From NCBI GenBank assembly GCA_958403385.1, contig CATXXC010000008.1:1-64000 (forward strand): 64,000 nucleotides of DNA. The letters run 5' to 3'. The DNA comes from an uncultured Collinsella sp. (GTDB taxonomy: Bacteria > Actinomycetota > Coriobacteriia > Coriobacteriales > Coriobacteriaceae). Below, one piece after another: positions 16,382 to 25,813 of this stretch; position 1 is the stretch's first letter; the number at the start of each line of letters is the position of its first letter. The notes beneath the pieces were generated by a model that searched no databases, was not told the DNA's origin, and saw only the letters and a list, made by a program, of their open reading frames with translations. A program made the position numbers and the translations under genes.

Positions 16382-17052
16382 TCGCCATCCTCCATAACGT
16401 AGCCCTCTCCAATCCGATTGCGAATCGGGTCGTATCCCAAAGCGCTGCGTAGCTTTTTGCGGAGTGACGAGATGTGAACGCGGGTTGCGTTGCTAAAGCT
16501 GTTCACGCTGCTATCCCAAACGTGCTCGATAAGCTCCTCTTGACTTACCGGACGCCCCTGATTAAGCATCAGGTATTCCAAGATTCCCGTTTCCTTGCGC
16601 GTAAGAGATAAAGCCTCGCTGTCCACGGAAGCGATGCGCGCCTTGGTGTCAAAGCGGAGCTTTCCGCAGGTTAAGACTATGTCGCTTTGTGTAAAGCGTC
16701 TGAGGGTAAGGCTGCGAATCCTTGCCGCGAGCTCGTCCAGATGAAACGGCTTGGTAAGGTAATCGTTGGCGCCGGCATCGAGTCCGGCGACTTTATCGGA
16801 TACTTCGCCACGCGCGGACAGAATCAGTACCTTGGTCTCGCAGTCGGTTTTCCTAAGTTCCCTGAGCAAGGTCATGCCGTCGATACGGGGAAGGTTTAGA
16901 TCGAGTACCACGAGGTCAAAGGAATCAACGCCTAGTAGGTCGAGCGCCTCCTGCCCATCATGGCAGCAGTCGACGCTGTATGCCAGGTTTCGCAAGCTGC
17001 GTGCGATCGTGTCGCACAGTGCTCGCTCGTCTTCGACGATCAAAATACGCAT
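16378..17052 (-). CDS. OmpR-family response regulator
   Basis: The 224-residue protein has a receiver domain with the phosphate-accepting D51 in LVVLDLNLPRIDG, the conserved L-S-A-R and T-K-P-F positions, and a C-terminal OmpR winged helix (L-T-R-K-E-T-G-I-L-E-Y-L...V-H-I-S-S-L-R-K-K-L). I chose the ATG at 17052 because AAGGAG lies six bases upstream. It is the first gene of the two-gene operon with the histidine kinase. The operon is divergent from the redox operon starting at 17143, so that operon is a likely target. Confidence 0.9.
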   Translation of the reverse strand: MRILIVEDERALCDTIARSLRNLAYSVDCCHDGQEALDLLGVDSFDLVVLDLNLPRIDGMTLLRELRKTDCETKVLILSARGEVSDKVAGLDAGANDYLTKPFHLDELAARIRSLTLRRFTQSDIVLTCGKLRFDTKARIASVDSEALSLTRKETGILEYLMLNQGRPVSQEELIEHVWDSSVNSFSNATRVHISSLRKKLRSALGYDPIRNRIGEGYVMEDGE

Positions 17053-17142
17053 AACGGTCTCCTTGCACATTCCAAATCGCGCTTAACACGGATTTTATAG
17101 TCGATATGGTCCAATGGTCGCGTAACGAAAGGAGTGGTCAGG

Positions 17143-17289
17143 TTGTTCAAAGCGGTAAAACCCATGGTACAGGTCGCTTTGTTGATCGGCGGAATTACCA
17201 TGGTGTGCTTTGGCGTTATGCGTGGCGAGGCGGATGCCGTGCTGGCCAAGGCAATTAGGCTGTGCTTGGAGTGTATCGGAATTGGATAA
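17143..17289 (+). CDS. CD1871A-family CXXC motif peptide
   Basis: This 48-residue gene starts at a TTG with AAAGGAG eight bases upstream. The product has one hydrophobic segment (VQVALLIGGITMVCFGVM) and then R-G-E-A-D-A-V-L-A-K-A-I, ending L-C-L-E-C-I-G-I-G. That ending is the signature of the CD1871A family, small membrane peptides with a CXXC pair found beside Fe-S membrane proteins and TlpA-like redoxins. The cysteine pair probably takes part in thiol exchange or electron transfer at the membrane. The stop overlaps the start of the next gene by eight bases, so the two are translationally coupled. Confidence 0.85.
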   Translation: MFKAVKPMVQVALLIGGITMVCFGVMRGEADAVLAKAIRLCLECIGIG

Positions 17290-18184
17290 AAGAAAAAACA
17301 CTGCGTCGCATGTTTTGGCCCGATTTCGCGGATTCATTCAGGCGGCGGCGACGCTGGTCACCAATATTCACCTGCCAAACTTTGCCAAAGGAAGCATCTA
17401 TCAGGGGGCGGGAAAAACAGTCTGCGTACCTGGACTTAACTGCTATTCGTGCCCCGCGGCAGCGGGTGCGTGCCCCATCGGGTCGTTCCAATCGGTGGTG
17501 GGTTCATCTAAGTTCAACTTCTCCTACTACGTCACCGGTACGCTCATTTTGCTCGGCGTGCTGCTGGGACGCTTTGTATGCGGCTTTCTGTGCCCGTTTG
17601 GCTGGCTTCAGGAGCTGCTTCATAAGATTCCCGGCAAAAAGTTCTCCACGAAAAAGCTCAAGCCGCTCACGTACATCAAGTACGTCGTGCTGCTGTTTGC
17701 TGTGGTATTGCTGCCTGTGCTGGTGGTCAACGATCTGGGGATGGGCGACCCGTTCTTTTGCAAGTACATCTGTCCACAGGGTGTGCTCGAGGGCGCCATT
17801 CCGCTGGCCATTGCCAACGCCGGCATTCGATCTGCGCTGGGGCAGCTCTTTACCTGGAAACTTGCCGTTCTCATTGCCGTGGTAGTGCTGAGCGTTTTGT
17901 TCTATCGCCCCTTTTGCAAATGGATTTGCCCGCTCGGCGCATTCTATGCGCTGATGAATAGGGTGTCCTTGTTGGGGATTCAGGTCGACGCGTGCAAATG
18001 CGTCTCGTGCGGCAAGTGTTCAAGGGTTTGTCAGATGGACGTTGATGTGGTCCGCGCGCCCAATCATGCCGAATGTATCCGGTGCGGAAAGTGCATCGGG
18101 GCCTGTCCTGTCGATGCCATCAGCTATCGCTATGGCCTGGATGTGTCGGCGGAAAAGCTTCCCTTGACCGCCGAAAAAAAGTAA
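17282..18184 (+). CDS. NapH/CcoG-like 4Fe-4S membrane protein
   Basis: The 300-residue protein has five or so membrane segments carrying C-G-F-L-C-P-F-G and C-K-W-I-C-P-L-G loops, and a C-terminal double ferredoxin motif (CVSCGKCSRVC and CIRCGKCIGACP). This is the layout of NapH-type polyferredoxins that move electrons across or along the membrane. A periplasmic-side segment contains C-V-P-G-L-N-C-Y-S-C-P. I place the start at the TTG at 17282, overlapping the upstream peptide gene. Together with the TlpA-like lipoprotein downstream it probably delivers reducing power to extracytoplasmic thiols. Confidence 0.85.
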   Translation: MDKRKNTASHVLARFRGFIQAAATLVTNIHLPNFAKGSIYQGAGKTVCVPGLNCYSCPAAAGACPIGSFQSVVGSSKFNFSYYVTGTLILLGVLLGRFVCGFLCPFGWLQELLHKIPGKKFSTKKLKPLTYIKYVVLLFAVVLLPVLVVNDLGMGDPFFCKYICPQGVLEGAIPLAIANAGIRSALGQLFTWKLAVLIAVVVLSVLFYRPFCKWICPLGAFYALMNRVSLLGIQVDACKCVSCGKCSRVCQMDVDVVRAPNHAECIRCGKCIGACPVDAISYRYGLDVSAEKLPLTAEKK

Positions 18185-18213
18185 ACAAGCTTCGACAAAA
18201 CGGAGGAATGACC

Positions 18214-19185
18214 ATGAAGCTTTCTAAGATTGCGGCCCTGTTTATGGTGCCGGTGCTGGCCTTGTGCCTTGTGGCATGTTCGGCGCCCGGTGGCAATGCG
18301 AGCGAATCTGCGAGCTCCGATCCTAAGATCGCAGAACTCACTGCGCAGAAGCCGGCCAATGCCGACGAGGCCGCCGAGCTGTATGCGAAGCTCATGCAGA
18401 AGGAGAACGAGATCTTTTCGAGTGATAACGCGCTGTGGGAAAAGGTATTCAATGCGGCAAATAAAGACTCGGCAATGATTGAGGACGGCAGCAATTACGG
18501 CGATTTCCTGCTCAAGACCATCGACGGTGCCAAGGATGAGTTCACGGCGGATGAGCTTAAGACGCTCAAGGCCGGTGCACAGCAGATCAAGGAGATCGAA
18601 GACAAGCTCGAGAGCTTGGAGAAGGAGTTCCCCGGCTGTGGAAGCACGCCGAGCGCAGGCGAGAGCGTCGACGCTTCGACCGCTGGCATGACGGCCGGCG
18701 CCAATGCTTCGAGCGAGGCGACGAAGTTCCCCAGCTTTACGGGCAAGGACCTGGATGGCAACGACGTGAGCAGCGACGAGCTGTTCTCTAAGAACAAGGT
18801 CACCGTCATGAACTTCTGGTTCACCACTTGCAAGCCGTGCGTGGGCGAGCTGGGCGATCTTGAGAAACTGAATCAGGAGCTTGCCGAGAGGGGCGGCCAG
18901 GTCGTGGGCGTCAATTCCTTTACGCTCGATGGCAACAAGGGCGAGATTGCAGATGCCAAGGACGTGCTGAGCAAGAAGGGCGTGACATATAAGAACATCT
19001 GGTTCAAGTCGGATAGCGAGGCCGGCAAGTTTACGTCAAATCTGTTCTCGTTCCCGACGACGTATGTCATCGATCAGAATGGCAACATCGTAGGGGAGCC
19101 CATCGTGGGCGCCATCAGCTCCGCTGAGCAGCGCGCAGCGCTCGACAAGCTTATCGACCAGGCGATTGCGAATAGCGAGCAGTAG
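18214..19185 (+). CDS. TlpA/redoxin-domain lipoprotein
   Basis: The 323-residue lipoprotein has a signal ending in L-V-A-C with the lipid-attached C22. A helical region spans about 35-140, followed by a thioredoxin-fold domain from about 170. The active site is C206-K-P-C209 in the context F-W-F-T-T-C-K-P-C, and the cis-proline is in F-S-F-P-T-T-Y. It acts outside the membrane as a thiol-disulfide reductase. The second ATG (18214) fits the GGAGGA ribosome site better than the first. It is the third gene of the operon and likely the terminal thiol enzyme fed by the Fe-S protein. Confidence 0.87.
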   Translation: MKLSKIAALFMVPVLALCLVACSAPGGNASESASSDPKIAELTAQKPANADEAAELYAKLMQKENEIFSSDNALWEKVFNAANKDSAMIEDGSNYGDFLLKTIDGAKDEFTADELKTLKAGAQQIKEIEDKLESLEKEFPGCGSTPSAGESVDASTAGMTAGANASSEATKFPSFTGKDLDGNDVSSDELFSKNKVTVMNFWFTTCKPCVGELGDLEKLNQELAERGGQVVGVNSFTLDGNKGEIADAKDVLSKKGVTYKNIWFKSDSEAGKFTSNLFSFPTTYVIDQNGNIVGEPIVGAISSAEQRAALDKLIDQAIANSEQ

Positions 19186-19264
19186 AAAACGCGTAAAGCA
19201 TGGCGATGATCGTGCACCGCTGTGCGGAGTAGTCTGCTGCCTTTCAAGATAATCTCCACCATTT

Positions 19265-19292
19265 AGAGGTCCCGCTCGGGACCTCTTCTTTT
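19265..19292 (+). terminator. Intrinsic terminator of the redox operon
   Basis: A perfect ten-base stem, AGAGGTCCCG with CGGGACCTCT, is followed by TCTTTT. Confidence 0.88.
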
Positions 19293-19439
19293 GGACGTCG
19301 TCCCGTTCGTTTTTTGATGCGGTTCCCTACATTCCTCACTAGCGCCGGTAAAAAATGGGGATAGAGTAGGACAAACGCGTCGAATACGAACGGCGGGGGA
19401 GAGCGGGCGAGTGCGCCCGCGTGGGAGAGGTTGCCGTCC

Positions 19440-22400
19440 ATGTTGGAGCTCAAAGGTATTTGCAAAAGGTACGTTACGCAGTCGTTTACGCAGGTGGCGC
19501 TCGACAACGTAAGCCTGTCTTTTCGCGATAACGAGTTCGTGGCCATTCTGGGTCCCTCGGGCTCGGGCAAAACTACGATGCTCAACGTTATCGGTGGGCT
19601 CGATCATTTCGATTCCGGTGACTTGCTGATCGACGGCATATCGACCAAGGACTTTCACGATCGCGATTGGGATGCCTACCGCAACAACCGCATCGGCTTT
19701 GTGTTCCAGAGTTATAACCTCATTCCGCATCAGACCATTTTGGAAAACGTGGAGCTGGCGCTCACGCTCACGGGCGTGGGGCATGCCGAGCGCCGTCAGC
19801 GTGCGCGCGAGGCGTTGGAGAAAGTCGGCCTGGGCGAGCACGTTAACAAGCGCCCGGGTCAGCTTTCGGGCGGACAGATGCAGCGCGTGGCCATCGCCCG
19901 CGCCCTGATTAATGATCCCGAGATTGTGCTGGCAGACGAGCCGACCGGCGCTTTGGATTCAACGACATCCGTACAGGTCATGGACCTGCTCAAGGATGTG
20001 GCGCGCGACCGCCTGGTCATCATGGTCACGCACAATCCCGAGCTGGCGTACCAATATGCCACGCGCATCGTCAATCTGGCGGACGGCAAGATCACCGACG
20101 ATTCCGACCCCTTCGATGTTGCCAAGGCCGCGCGTCGCGAGGCAAAGCCTACGCGCAAAACCTCGATGAGCTTTGTGACGGCGCTGGGGCTTTCTGCCCG
20201 AAACCTCATGACCAAGAAGGGCCGTACGGCTATGACGGCCTTTGCGGGCTCGATTGGCATTATCGGCATCGCGGCGATTTTGGCGCTCTCCAACGGCGTG
20301 AACAACTACATCAAAAAGGTCGAGGAGGATACGCTCTCGAGCTATCCGCTTACCATCTCCAAGCAGGATTATGACCTGTCGTCCATGATGGGCGGACAGG
20401 GGGCCGCGGATGACGATGCGTCCAAAAACGAGGGTTCGTCAGACGGTGGCGCCGACGGCAAGGCTCAGGGAACCGATAAGATTCCCGTGGTCACGGCCGT
20501 AAAGGATATGTTTGCGAGCGTTAAGTCCAACGATATGACGAGCTTCAAGGCATGGCTCGATGCCGGTGGCGACGGCATCGACAAAGAGGTCAACGCTATT
20601 CAGTACGGCTATGGCGTAACGCCGGTTGTCTATCGCGCGGGCAAGGGCGACGAGAAGCCCGTGCGTCTGGTGCCCAATGCCATGACCGAGGCCATGAGCG
20701 GCGGCGCGAGCTCGGCGGCAACGGTGAGCATGGAGTCCATGGGAACCTCGGTCTTCAACGAGATGATTGACGACCAGAGCCTGCTCGACAGCCAGTACGA
20801 TGTCGTTGCCGGTCATTGGCCCGCGTCCGCCAACGAGGCCGTGATGGTGCTTTCGAGCCGTGGCACGGTGGGCGACTATACGCTCTATAGCATCGGTGCG
20901 TTGGATATCGATGAGCTCAACGACCTGGTCAACAGCGCCATGACGGCCGATGGCGGGGTCGAGACGCCCGAGACCGCTGCCGACTTTACCTACGACGATG
21001 CGCTGTCCACCACGTTTAAGGTGCTGTCGCCGGCAGATGCGTATCGCAAAAACGAAGAGACCGGTATGTGGGCCGATATGTCCGGTGACGCCGACTTCAT
21101 GGCGGCCAAGGTTGCCGATGGCATTGACGTGCGCATTGTGGGCGTGGTACGGCCCAACGAGACGGCCAACGCGAGCGCCCTTTCGCCTGGTATCGCCTAC
21201 ACACATGCGCTGACTCGCCAGCTTATGGAGCGCGCGGCCGATTCGAAGATTGTGCAGGAGCAGCTTGCTCATCCCGAGACGGATGTCTTTACCGGCAAAA
21301 CGTTCGACGAGTTGCAGGGCGAGGCCAAGCAGGGCGTGGACCTGGGCAGCATGTTCAGCGTTGACGAGGCGGCGCTCAAGAGCGCGTTCTCGTTCGATGC
21401 GTCCGCGCTTTCGGGTGTGGCCGGCGGTATGGACCTTTCGGGCATCGATTTGTCAGGCCTGGATATCGACCTTTCGGGCGTTGGCGAGGACATCGACTTC
21501 AACGACATCATGGCCAAGGCGCCGGCCCCCGATTTCTCGGGAGTCTTCGATGGCTTGGAACTCACACCCGAGCAGATGCAGCAGGTGGGCGCGCTTGCCA
21601 ACCAGCTGTTTGAGGGCTTTATGCAGTCCGATCAGTTTAAGGCGCTGACGCCCGAAGATCTTAAGGACGCGACAAAGCTTGCCGCCGCATTCTCGGCATA
21701 TCTTGAGAACGATGCCGCGGCGCAGCAATGCTTAGCGCAGCTCAAGGCGCTGGGCGGAGATGTACTGGCGGAACGACTGCAGCAGGCTATGACCGACTAC
21801 ATGCAAAAACAGCTCGCGCCCTATTTGCAGCAGGCTATGGACCAGGTGATGCAATCGCTCAGCAACCAGATTGCGACGACCGTGTCGTCCCAGCTCAAAG
21901 CGGGTGCAGCGGGACTTATGGACCAGATGGCGACGCAAATGTCATCGAGCTTTGCCAACCTGGCGAGTGCCATGCATGTGGATGCGAGCGCCTTTGCCCG
22001 TGCCATTCACTTCAACATGGACGCCGAGGACCTCAGCTCGCTCATGATGAGTTATGCGAAGGCGTCGAAGCTCACCTACGACAACAACCTGACCACGCTG
22101 GGCTATGCGGACGAGGCCGATCCCATTTCGGTTAAGATTTTCCCGCGTGACTTTGAGGCCAAGGAGCGCGTGCTCGACCATATCGATGCGTATAACAAGC
22201 AGGTCAAAGCCGCCGGGCACGATGAGCAGGCCATCTCGTACACCGACTACATGGGCATCATCATGGGCTCGGTGACCGATATCGTGAACACCATCAGCTT
22301 GGTGCTCATCGCGTTTGTAAGCATTAGCCTGGTCGTGAGCTCTATCATGATCGGCATCATCACCTACATCAGCGTGCTGGAGCGCAAAAAGGAGATCGGC

Positions 22401-22694
22401 ATCTTGCGTGCGATTGGCGCATCAAAACGCAACGTGGCCAACGTGTTCAATGCCGAGACCTTTATTGAGGGCCTCATTGCCGGCGTTTTTGCCATCGCCG
22501 TCGTGGTGCTCGTGAGCTTCCCGGTCAATGCTTGGGCGCTTGCGAACAAGCAGGTCCCCAACCTGATGAGCCTACCCGTGCAGGACGCGCTGGCGCTCAT
22601 CGCGATCTCGGTGGTACTGACGGTCGTCGCCGGCTTGCTACCGGCCCGCAGCGCGTCTAAGAAAGACCCCGTGGAGGCCCTTCGTTCCGAATAA
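19440..22694 (+). CDS. Fused ABC transporter ATPase and FtsX/MacB-type permease
   Basis: The 1084-residue protein joins an ABC ATPase to an FtsX-type permease. The P-loop GPSGSGKTT is at 38-46, F-Q-S-Y-N-L is the Q-loop, L-S-G-G-Q is the signature and L-A-D-E-P-T-G is Walker B. A membrane segment at about 260-285 (IGIIGIAAILALSNG) precedes a very large outer domain of over 600 residues. Three closely spaced membrane segments at the end include VSISLVVSSIMIGIITYISV and the R-K-K-E-I-G-I-L-R-A-I-G motif. The outer domain contains a run of L-S-G-[I/L]-D units near residue 655. It probably exports a peptide or lipid, or works by mechanotransmission like MacB. The substrate is unknown. Confidence 0.87.
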   Translation: MLELKGICKRYVTQSFTQVALDNVSLSFRDNEFVAILGPSGSGKTTMLNVIGGLDHFDSGDLLIDGISTKDFHDRDWDAYRNNRIGFVFQSYNLIPHQTILENVELALTLTGVGHAERRQRAREALEKVGLGEHVNKRPGQLSGGQMQRVAIARALINDPEIVLADEPTGALDSTTSVQVMDLLKDVARDRLVIMVTHNPELAYQYATRIVNLADGKITDDSDPFDVAKAARREAKPTRKTSMSFVTALGLSARNLMTKKGRTAMTAFAGSIGIIGIAAILALSNGVNNYIKKVEEDTLSSYPLTISKQDYDLSSMMGGQGAADDDASKNEGSSDGGADGKAQGTDKIPVVTAVKDMFASVKSNDMTSFKAWLDAGGDGIDKEVNAIQYGYGVTPVVYRAGKGDEKPVRLVPNAMTEAMSGGASSAATVSMESMGTSVFNEMIDDQSLLDSQYDVVAGHWPASANEAVMVLSSRGTVGDYTLYSIGALDIDELNDLVNSAMTADGGVETPETAADFTYDDALSTTFKVLSPADAYRKNEETGMWADMSGDADFMAAKVADGIDVRIVGVVRPNETANASALSPGIAYTHALTRQLMERAADSKIVQEQLAHPETDVFTGKTFDELQGEAKQGVDLGSMFSVDEAALKSAFSFDASALSGVAGGMDLSGIDLSGLDIDLSGVGEDIDFNDIMAKAPAPDFSGVFDGLELTPEQMQQVGALANQLFEGFMQSDQFKALTPEDLKDATKLAAAFSAYLENDAAAQQCLAQLKALGGDVLAERLQQAMTDYMQKQLAPYLQQAMDQVMQSLSNQIATTVSSQLKAGAAGLMDQMATQMSSSFANLASAMHVDASAFARAIHFNMDAEDLSSLMMSYAKASKLTYDNNLTTLGYADEADPISVKIFPRDFEAKERVLDHIDAYNKQVKAAGHDEQAISYTDYMGIIMGSVTDIVNTISLVLIAFVSISLVVSSIMIGIITYISVLERKKEIGILRAIGASKRNVANVFNAETFIEGLIAGVFAIAVVVLVSFPVNAWALANKQVPNLMSLPVQDALALIAISVVLTVVAGLLPARSASKKDPVEALRSE

Positions 22695-22695
22695 T

Positions 22696-22722
22696 GTGAC
22701 AAAGGGACAACCCTTTTGTCAC
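22696..22722. repeat. AAGGG-core hairpin right after a stop codon
   Basis: GTGACAAAGGG pairs with CCCTTTTGTCAC across ACAA, starting one base after the ABC-transporter stop codon. Close relatives occur at 29297, 55689 and 60524. Confidence 0.7.
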
Positions 22723-22812
22723 GGCTAAAAGCAAGGAAGTCGCAAGGGTTGGGGCGGGGTTGTCGGCGAGTGCCCTCGGATACAATCGAAGCCGTGCTAG
22801 AAAGAGGCTTCG

Positions 22813-25257
22813 ATGATTAGAAAATCGTTCTTTAATCCGTTCTCGTCGCTGCTGCTTGCGCTTGCCGGGCTGGCTTTTTTGGTCGATGTCCTGCCGCAGG
22901 TGGAAGGCCAGACGGGCGTGTTCGCGCCAGCTGTGCTCTTTTTGATGTGGCTGGTGGGCGGCCTGGTGCGCCTGTTTTACGAAAATGAGGCCAAGCGCAG
23001 CTTTGATCGCCATATGTTTAAAGCGAACCACGCGGCCGTTTGGAAACGCGTCGATGCGTGTTGGATTCAAGTTGATGCCGACCGGCTTGTGCCCGGCGAC
23101 GTCGTCCGCCTATATGCCGGCATGCTCTGCCCGGTCGACGTGACCCTTGCCAAGGGCGACCAGGTCCTTGTCTCGGAATCGTCGCTTACAGGCGAGAGCG
23201 GTCAGACCGCCAAGCGGGAAGGGGAGACCGTTCGCGCGGGAACGACCATTGTCGACGGCAAGGCGTCGGCAACCGTCCTCGCCCGCATTGCCGATGAGCA
23301 GCCCGTTTTGCGCCGTCGCGCTCGAATGGGCACACAGTTTGGTGCCGGCGCCAAGAGCATCTGCGCCGCCCTGGTAAGATGCATGCTCATCGTACTGCCG
23401 TTTGTCATTATGATTCGAGGCTTTGTGCTGGGCGACTGGGCGCAGGCACTGCTGTTTGCCCTGGGCACGGCCGTGGGCCTGGTTCCCGAAATGCTGCCGG
23501 TTGTCACGAGCGTTTGCCTTTCGGGCAGTGCCCATCGACTAAAAAACAAGCAGGTCATCGTTAAGAACGTTGACGCCATGGAGTCACTGGGCTCCATGGA
23601 CGTGGTGTGCGTTGACAAGACAGGCACGCTCACCGAAGATGCCGCGGTGCTCGAGTACTACACCGATATCCTGGGCAACGAAAGCGAGCAGACGCTCAAC
23701 CTGGCGTATCTGGAGAGCACGAGCCAGGGGGCCGCTGCCAATCAGCTCAATCGGGCCATTGCCGATGCGTGCGCGGCACCCGAGCTGCACCTTGCCGCGA
23801 AAGACCTTGGCCACGCCTTTGCACTGCATGCCTCTGACCCCTTCGACCACGTCACCAAGGCTTCGGGTGTCAAGCTCGACGCCACGCCCGGGGCGCTTGG
23901 TTGTTTGGGGCTACAGGTTCGCCCCGGCAATCATCTGACCATCGTAAAGGGCGAGGTTGAAAGCGTGTGCACACGCTGCGCCTGGGCAAACTTTAAGGGC
24001 GAGCTGGTGCCCATGGATGCCGATGGCCGTCAGAGCGCCTACGAGGTTGCCGAGGACATGCGCGCCGATGGCATCAAAGTGCTCGCCGTCGCCTATAGCA
24101 CGACGTCGGCGGACTGGGATGACCTGGTGCTGTGCGGCTTTTTGGGCTTTTTCGATCGGCCCAAGGCGAGCGCTCGTGCCGCCGTGCAGGCGCTGTCTAA
24201 CCTTTCCGTCGAGGTGCGCGTGCTCACGGGTGATTCGGCTTCGGTCGCTCGCTCAACATGCTCGCGCCTGGGCATTCCCGCCGATAGCGTTATCACCGGC
24301 AGCATGCTTCAGGCCATGGAGGAATCCGAAGCGCTGATCCGGGTGGGGAAGGCTCGCGTGTTTGCCGAGCTTACGCCCGCACAGAAGGCGCAGATCGTTA
24401 GCCTGATTCGCCTCTCCGGCCACATCGTCGGCTATATCGGAGACGGCGTGAACGACGTGCCGGCGCTCACATCGGCAGACGTCGGCATTGTCGTGGACTC
24501 GGCTGCGGCCGAATCCAAAAAGGTGGCCGACCTGGTGCTGCTCGAGCGCGACTTGGGTGTTGTCGCCGAGGGCGTCAGCGAGGGCAGGACTTCGTTCGCC
24601 AATGCCTCCAAGTACATCCGTATCGCATCGAGCTCCAACTTTGGCAATATCTGTTCGGTTGCCGCCTCGAGCATTTTCCTGCCCTTTGTGCCGGCAACCG
24701 CTACCCAGCTGCTCTTGCTCAATCTGTGCTACGACGCCACCTGCCTGGCGCTTTCGTGGGATAACGTTGACGATGCAGAGATTGCCCGCCCCAGGGCCTG
24801 GTCGGGTAAGGGGCTCGGCAGCTTTATGCTTCATTTTGGCTTTGCGAGCTCGGCCTTCGACATCATTACGTTTGCCATTCTGTTCTTGGGCGTATGCCCC
24901 GCCGTCTGCGGCGCGCCCTTTGCCGCGCTCGACGCGGCGGGTCGAGCGGCCTTTATCGCGACCTTCCAAGCCGGCTGGCTGCTGGAATGCGCATGGACCG
25001 AATCGCTCGTGCTCCTGGTGTTGCGAACGCGCAGTGTCCGCGACGGGGATCGTCCTTGCACACCGCTCGTGGTGATGGTTGCCGTCATGCTCGTTGTCAC
25101 GGCGCTCCTTGCGCTCAGTCCGGTGGCGCAGCTGTTTGGGCTCGCCACGCTGCCTGTATGGTATCTGGGCATCGTTGCGCTGCTGAGCGTGTTGTATCTT
25201 GTTGTTGCTTCGACGATCAAGCGGGTCTATCTGGCCCGCTCGAGCAGCTTGTTCTAG
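22813..25257 (+). CDS. P-type ATPase, MgtA-like, lacking the N-terminal cytoplasmic region
   Basis: The 814-residue pump carries the phosphorylation motif D-K-T-G-T-L, S-S-L-T-G-E-S in the actuator domain and the hinge motif G-D-G-V-N-D-V-P. The first residues (S-F-F-N-P-F-S-S-L-L-L) align with the first membrane helix of MgtA-type pumps, so the usual ~90-residue N-terminal cytoplasmic part is absent. In the ion-path helix it has G-L-V-P-E-M-L-P where the neighbouring MgtA has G-L-T-P-E-M-L-P. This suggests another cation or regulation. The start has AGAGG upstream and looks genuine. It is followed ten bases later by a winged-helix gene. Confidence 0.85.
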   Translation: MIRKSFFNPFSSLLLALAGLAFLVDVLPQVEGQTGVFAPAVLFLMWLVGGLVRLFYENEAKRSFDRHMFKANHAAVWKRVDACWIQVDADRLVPGDVVRLYAGMLCPVDVTLAKGDQVLVSESSLTGESGQTAKREGETVRAGTTIVDGKASATVLARIADEQPVLRRRARMGTQFGAGAKSICAALVRCMLIVLPFVIMIRGFVLGDWAQALLFALGTAVGLVPEMLPVVTSVCLSGSAHRLKNKQVIVKNVDAMESLGSMDVVCVDKTGTLTEDAAVLEYYTDILGNESEQTLNLAYLESTSQGAAANQLNRAIADACAAPELHLAAKDLGHAFALHASDPFDHVTKASGVKLDATPGALGCLGLQVRPGNHLTIVKGEVESVCTRCAWANFKGELVPMDADGRQSAYEVAEDMRADGIKVLAVAYSTTSADWDDLVLCGFLGFFDRPKASARAAVQALSNLSVEVRVLTGDSASVARSTCSRLGIPADSVITGSMLQAMEESEALIRVGKARVFAELTPAQKAQIVSLIRLSGHIVGYIGDGVNDVPALTSADVGIVVDSAAAESKKVADLVLLERDLGVVAEGVSEGRTSFANASKYIRIASSSNFGNICSVAASSIFLPFVPATATQLLLLNLCYDATCLALSWDNVDDAEIARPRAWSGKGLGSFMLHFGFASSAFDIITFAILFLGVCPAVCGAPFAALDAAGRAAFIATFQAGWLLECAWTESLVLLVLRTRSVRDGDRPCTPLVVMVAVMLVVTALLALSPVAQLFGLATLPVWYLGIVALLSVLYLVVASTIKRVYLARSSSLF

Positions 25258-25266
25258 GGCGGTTCT

Positions 25267-25749
25267 ATGCGTACCAACAGAACCAACATCGCGATTACGC
25301 CGGCCGAGGCCGCCGAGCTCAGCAGCGCGCTGTTCTCGTCTGGCAGCGCTGCCGCCCTGGAGCTCGCGCCCGTGTTTGCCGATATCGCATCGGGCAAGCT
25401 GACTGCTATCGAGCTGGCGGTTGCCGGCTCGCAGGCAAGTGCCGCCACTGGACCCATCGTTATCGGCGAGCTTTCGATCGACCTGGCCTCGCGCACCGTC
25501 AAGGTGTCGGACGCGCCGGTCTCGCTCACGCCCAAGGAGTTCGACATCCTTGCCTTTTTGGCGAGCAACCGGGGTACGGTCTTTAGCAAAGAGGAAATCT
25601 ACCGGGCGGTGTGGCAAAACGAGTATCTGCTCGATGACAGCAACATCATGGCCTTCGTCCGCAAAATTCGAAAGAAGATTGAGCCCGAACCAGACAACCC
25701 CCACTACCTGCTGACTGTATGGGGCGTGGGCTACAAAATGGCCGAGTAA
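25267..25749 (+). CDS. Winged-helix DNA-binding protein without a receiver domain
   Basis: The 160-residue protein has a C-terminal OmpR-type effector domain (about 65-160): I-G-E-L-S-I-D-L-A-S-R-T-V, then L-T-P-K-E-F-D-I-L-A-F-L and NIMAFVRKIRKKIEPEP, ending T-V-W-G-V-G-Y-K-M. The first 60 residues are alanine-rich and do not contain the acidic pocket or D-K residues of a receiver, so it cannot be phosphorylated in the usual way. Its place between two cation pumps suggests it regulates one or both. The ribosome site is weak (GGGCGG), as expected if it is coupled to the pump gene upstream. Confidence 0.75.
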   Translation: MRTNRTNIAITPAEAAELSSALFSSGSAAALELAPVFADIASGKLTAIELAVAGSQASAATGPIVIGELSIDLASRTVKVSDAPVSLTPKEFDILAFLASNRGTVFSKEEIYRAVWQNEYLLDDSNIMAFVRKIRKKIEPEPDNPHYLLTVWGVGYKMAE

Positions 25750-25813
25750 CGCTTCGGGTATTCGCTCCCATCGATCCAAATAGTCACTTTGACAATCCTT
25801 GCCAAATCGCAAG

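Noticed and set aside
24253..25812. Long minus-strand frame across the end of the first P-type pump and the winged-helix gene
   Set aside because: Antisense of two genes with clear domains; no domain in the frame itself.
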